NCBI GenBank assembly: GCA_900088475.1 | Contig: FLMG01000368.1 | Location: forward strand, 1 to 60,931 | DNA: 60,931 nt | Source: Hyphochytrium catenoides | Taxonomy: Eukaryota > Sar > Hyphochytriomycetes > Hyphochytriales > Hyphochytriaceae | Direction: 5' to 3' | Shown: positions 59,901 through 60,931 of the stretch, piece after piece | Layout of the letters: each line of letters starts with the position of its first letter | How positions within the stretch are numbered: position 1 is the first letter of the stretch | Position numbers and translations under genes: made by a program | The notes under the pieces: generated by a model | What the model saw: the letters and a program-made list of their open reading frames with translations, nothing else | Told to the model about the DNA's origin: nothing | Databases searched by the model: none

Positions 59901-60931
59901 AGAAACTGCTTCCGGCATGAGCTCTCGCTTAAGGCGCGAGCGAGAATTAAGTGAGAGCGTAAGAAAAGGATTAGTTGACGAAAGGGACGAACCATCAAAC
60001 AGGGACGACTGGCACGCTAGGACATCTAGCATTGCCAAACCACAGCCTTGGTCCATTTTCTCACTCTCTTTTTGTCTCACTTCCTGATGGACGCTCTCAT
60101 GCGGCTGCGCGGAAGAAGAGGCGATAGTTCTCTGGACCAGGTTTACCAAGAGATTTGACTCCGCTTGCGAAGAACGTTGAAGCCACGCAGTCGTGTCGCT
60201 GAGGTCTTGTCCCACCAATGACAGTGGTTGTAAAGCTAGTGAGCAGACGAGAGGAGAAGTAACAGGGGACATCGAGTGGTGTCTGCTAGTAAAGAGGTTA
60301 GAGATAGCTCTCTTCAGCTCCGGTAGTAGACCTTTGTCCGACTCCGGCACTTTGTAAACCAAGCCGAAAGCTTGCAGAAGTGCTGCGGACATAGAGAAAC
60401 CGTAATGCAGCATAGTGCGAGTGAGAGACGCCCACCGTGACAAATGTCGAAGGTTGGGAGACGAAGAGAGAGGGGTCGACTGGGCTCTTTGGTCCGCCTT
60501 TTGGTGGTAGAGAACCATTAATAGGGCCACTTCTGGTTGGATCACGCCCCCGCTTTGCAATAACGTCATGCAGTCAATAACTCCGACATCTCTGCTCGTG
60601 CCTTTCCGGTTGAGGGGAACATCTACCCCTTGCTCTCCTCCCTTGAGGGAAGCCGGCGATACCAAGGGCAATGATCTCGCAATTGACGGGGAACACACTA
60701 CGGGCTGAAGGAGATAGATCTCAACGCAACGATTTCTCATCGCTCTGGAGATCTCTCCTTTCTCGGGATTCATCGTCAGAAAAATTCTGAAGTTACGGTG
60801 AGGGCGAACCACTTTAGGTTCACCGTCAACTGTCCCTCTCTCAGCAATAAGAAGCTCCCCTTGAGTTTCCAAGAGAGGGTTAAGCCTGTCCAAGACCGAT
60901 GAAGAGCAGTAGTTTACATTTTCAAGAAGAA
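47951..60931 (-). CDS. MDN1: Midasin (MDN1/Rea1), C-terminal part, cut by the window edge
   Basis: Giant dynein-like AAA+ ATPase that strips assembly factors from pre-60S ribosomes. The 5' part lies beyond 60931. At the edge is the last AAA module: ENVNYCSSSVLDRLNPLLET, then FLTMNPEKGEISRAMRNRC. From about 60.6 to 51.5 kb runs the long helical linker in large exons (for example within 58.3-55.7 and 53.8-51.6 kb). Then come GVPGMGEGEGKKDVSDQIED (about 51.3 kb) and a very long Asp/Glu-rich segment (about 50.85-49.46 kb). The C-terminal MIDAS/VWA domain follows: LRLILEPLLATKLQGDYRTG, IPYIASQYRKDKIWMRRTKP, VMVAIDDSQSM (the DxSxS metal site), VGDIAVTSFGE and LVFLISDGRYDKDGR. It stops at 47951. Exon joints at the MIDAS start and at 58.5-58.7 kb were checked in phase; others were not all placed. 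Confidence 0.96.
51376..51545. repeat. (GA)n-rich tract in a Midasin intron
   Basis: About 170 bp of GAGA/GACA repeats on the plus strand, i.e. CT-rich in the sense of Midasin, in the intron between the acidic-region exon ending near 51322 and the linker exon that begins near 51550. It lies in the part of the intron upstream of the acceptor, where pyrimidines are expected. Confidence 0.75.

Overview
The window is nuclear DNA from a unicellular eukaryote. Almost every gene is interrupted by short GT-AG introns (about 55-350 bp), genes alternate strands with 100-800 bp between them, and the products are typically eukaryotic: PRL1, Midasin, Dbp3, EMC4 and an SPX transporter. A C-terminal Gly-Cys-Sec-Gly thioredoxin reductase with a SECIS-like element, a mitochondrial or plastid ribosome recycling factor, an SHAQKYF-type MYB factor and a DIX domain fit a protist or alga, perhaps of the stramenopile/SAR kind. 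The species cannot be fixed from this sequence. (CT)n/(GA)n tracts are scattered throughout, and both assembly gaps (27816-27853, 39954-40108) lie next to such tracts.

Layout. 0.6-5.3 kb: spliceosomal WD40 protein PRL1 (-) and a small MYND-finger protein (-). 6.1-9.5 kb: NCLX/CCX-type cation/Ca2+ exchanger (+). 9.8-12.0 kb: an unrecognised 466-aa protein (-). 12.6-14.8 kb: organellar ribosome recycling factor (+). 14.9-17.9 kb: a 433-residue protein joining an N-terminal DIX-like domain, a hydrophobic segment and a C-terminal ELMO domain (-). 18.4-19.7 kb: EMC4 (+). 19.8-21.8 kb: mitochondrial acetyl-CoA hydrolase/CoA-transferase (-). 22.6-24.7 kb: selenocysteine thioredoxin reductase with SECIS (-). 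27.0-29.4 kb: PLC-like phosphodiesterase with a signal anchor (+). 29.7-34.8 kb: SPX-SLC13 phosphate transporter (-). 35.6-37.2 kb: CCCH-finger methyltransferase-like protein (+). 37.2-40.7 kb: gene-poor. 40.7-42.0 kb: MYB factor (+). 42.5-43.7 kb: thioredoxin-like domain fused to a free methionine-R-sulfoxide reductase (-). 44.4-47.6 kb: DEAD-box helicase Dbp3 (+). 47.9 kb to the window end: the C-terminal part of Midasin (-), cut by the window edge.

There is no operon logic, but some themes recur. Dbp3 and Midasin are both 60S ribosome biogenesis factors and sit in convergent orientation. Thioredoxin reductase and the thioredoxin-like/fRMsr fusion belong to one redox repair pathway although 18 kb apart. 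For most genes I placed exon boundaries by eye and checked that reading phases close across every junction; where I did this it is stated. The most novel items are the DIX-ELMO fusion, the thioredoxin-like-fRMsr fusion that lacks the resolving cysteine of CxxC, and the selenoprotein with its SECIS.
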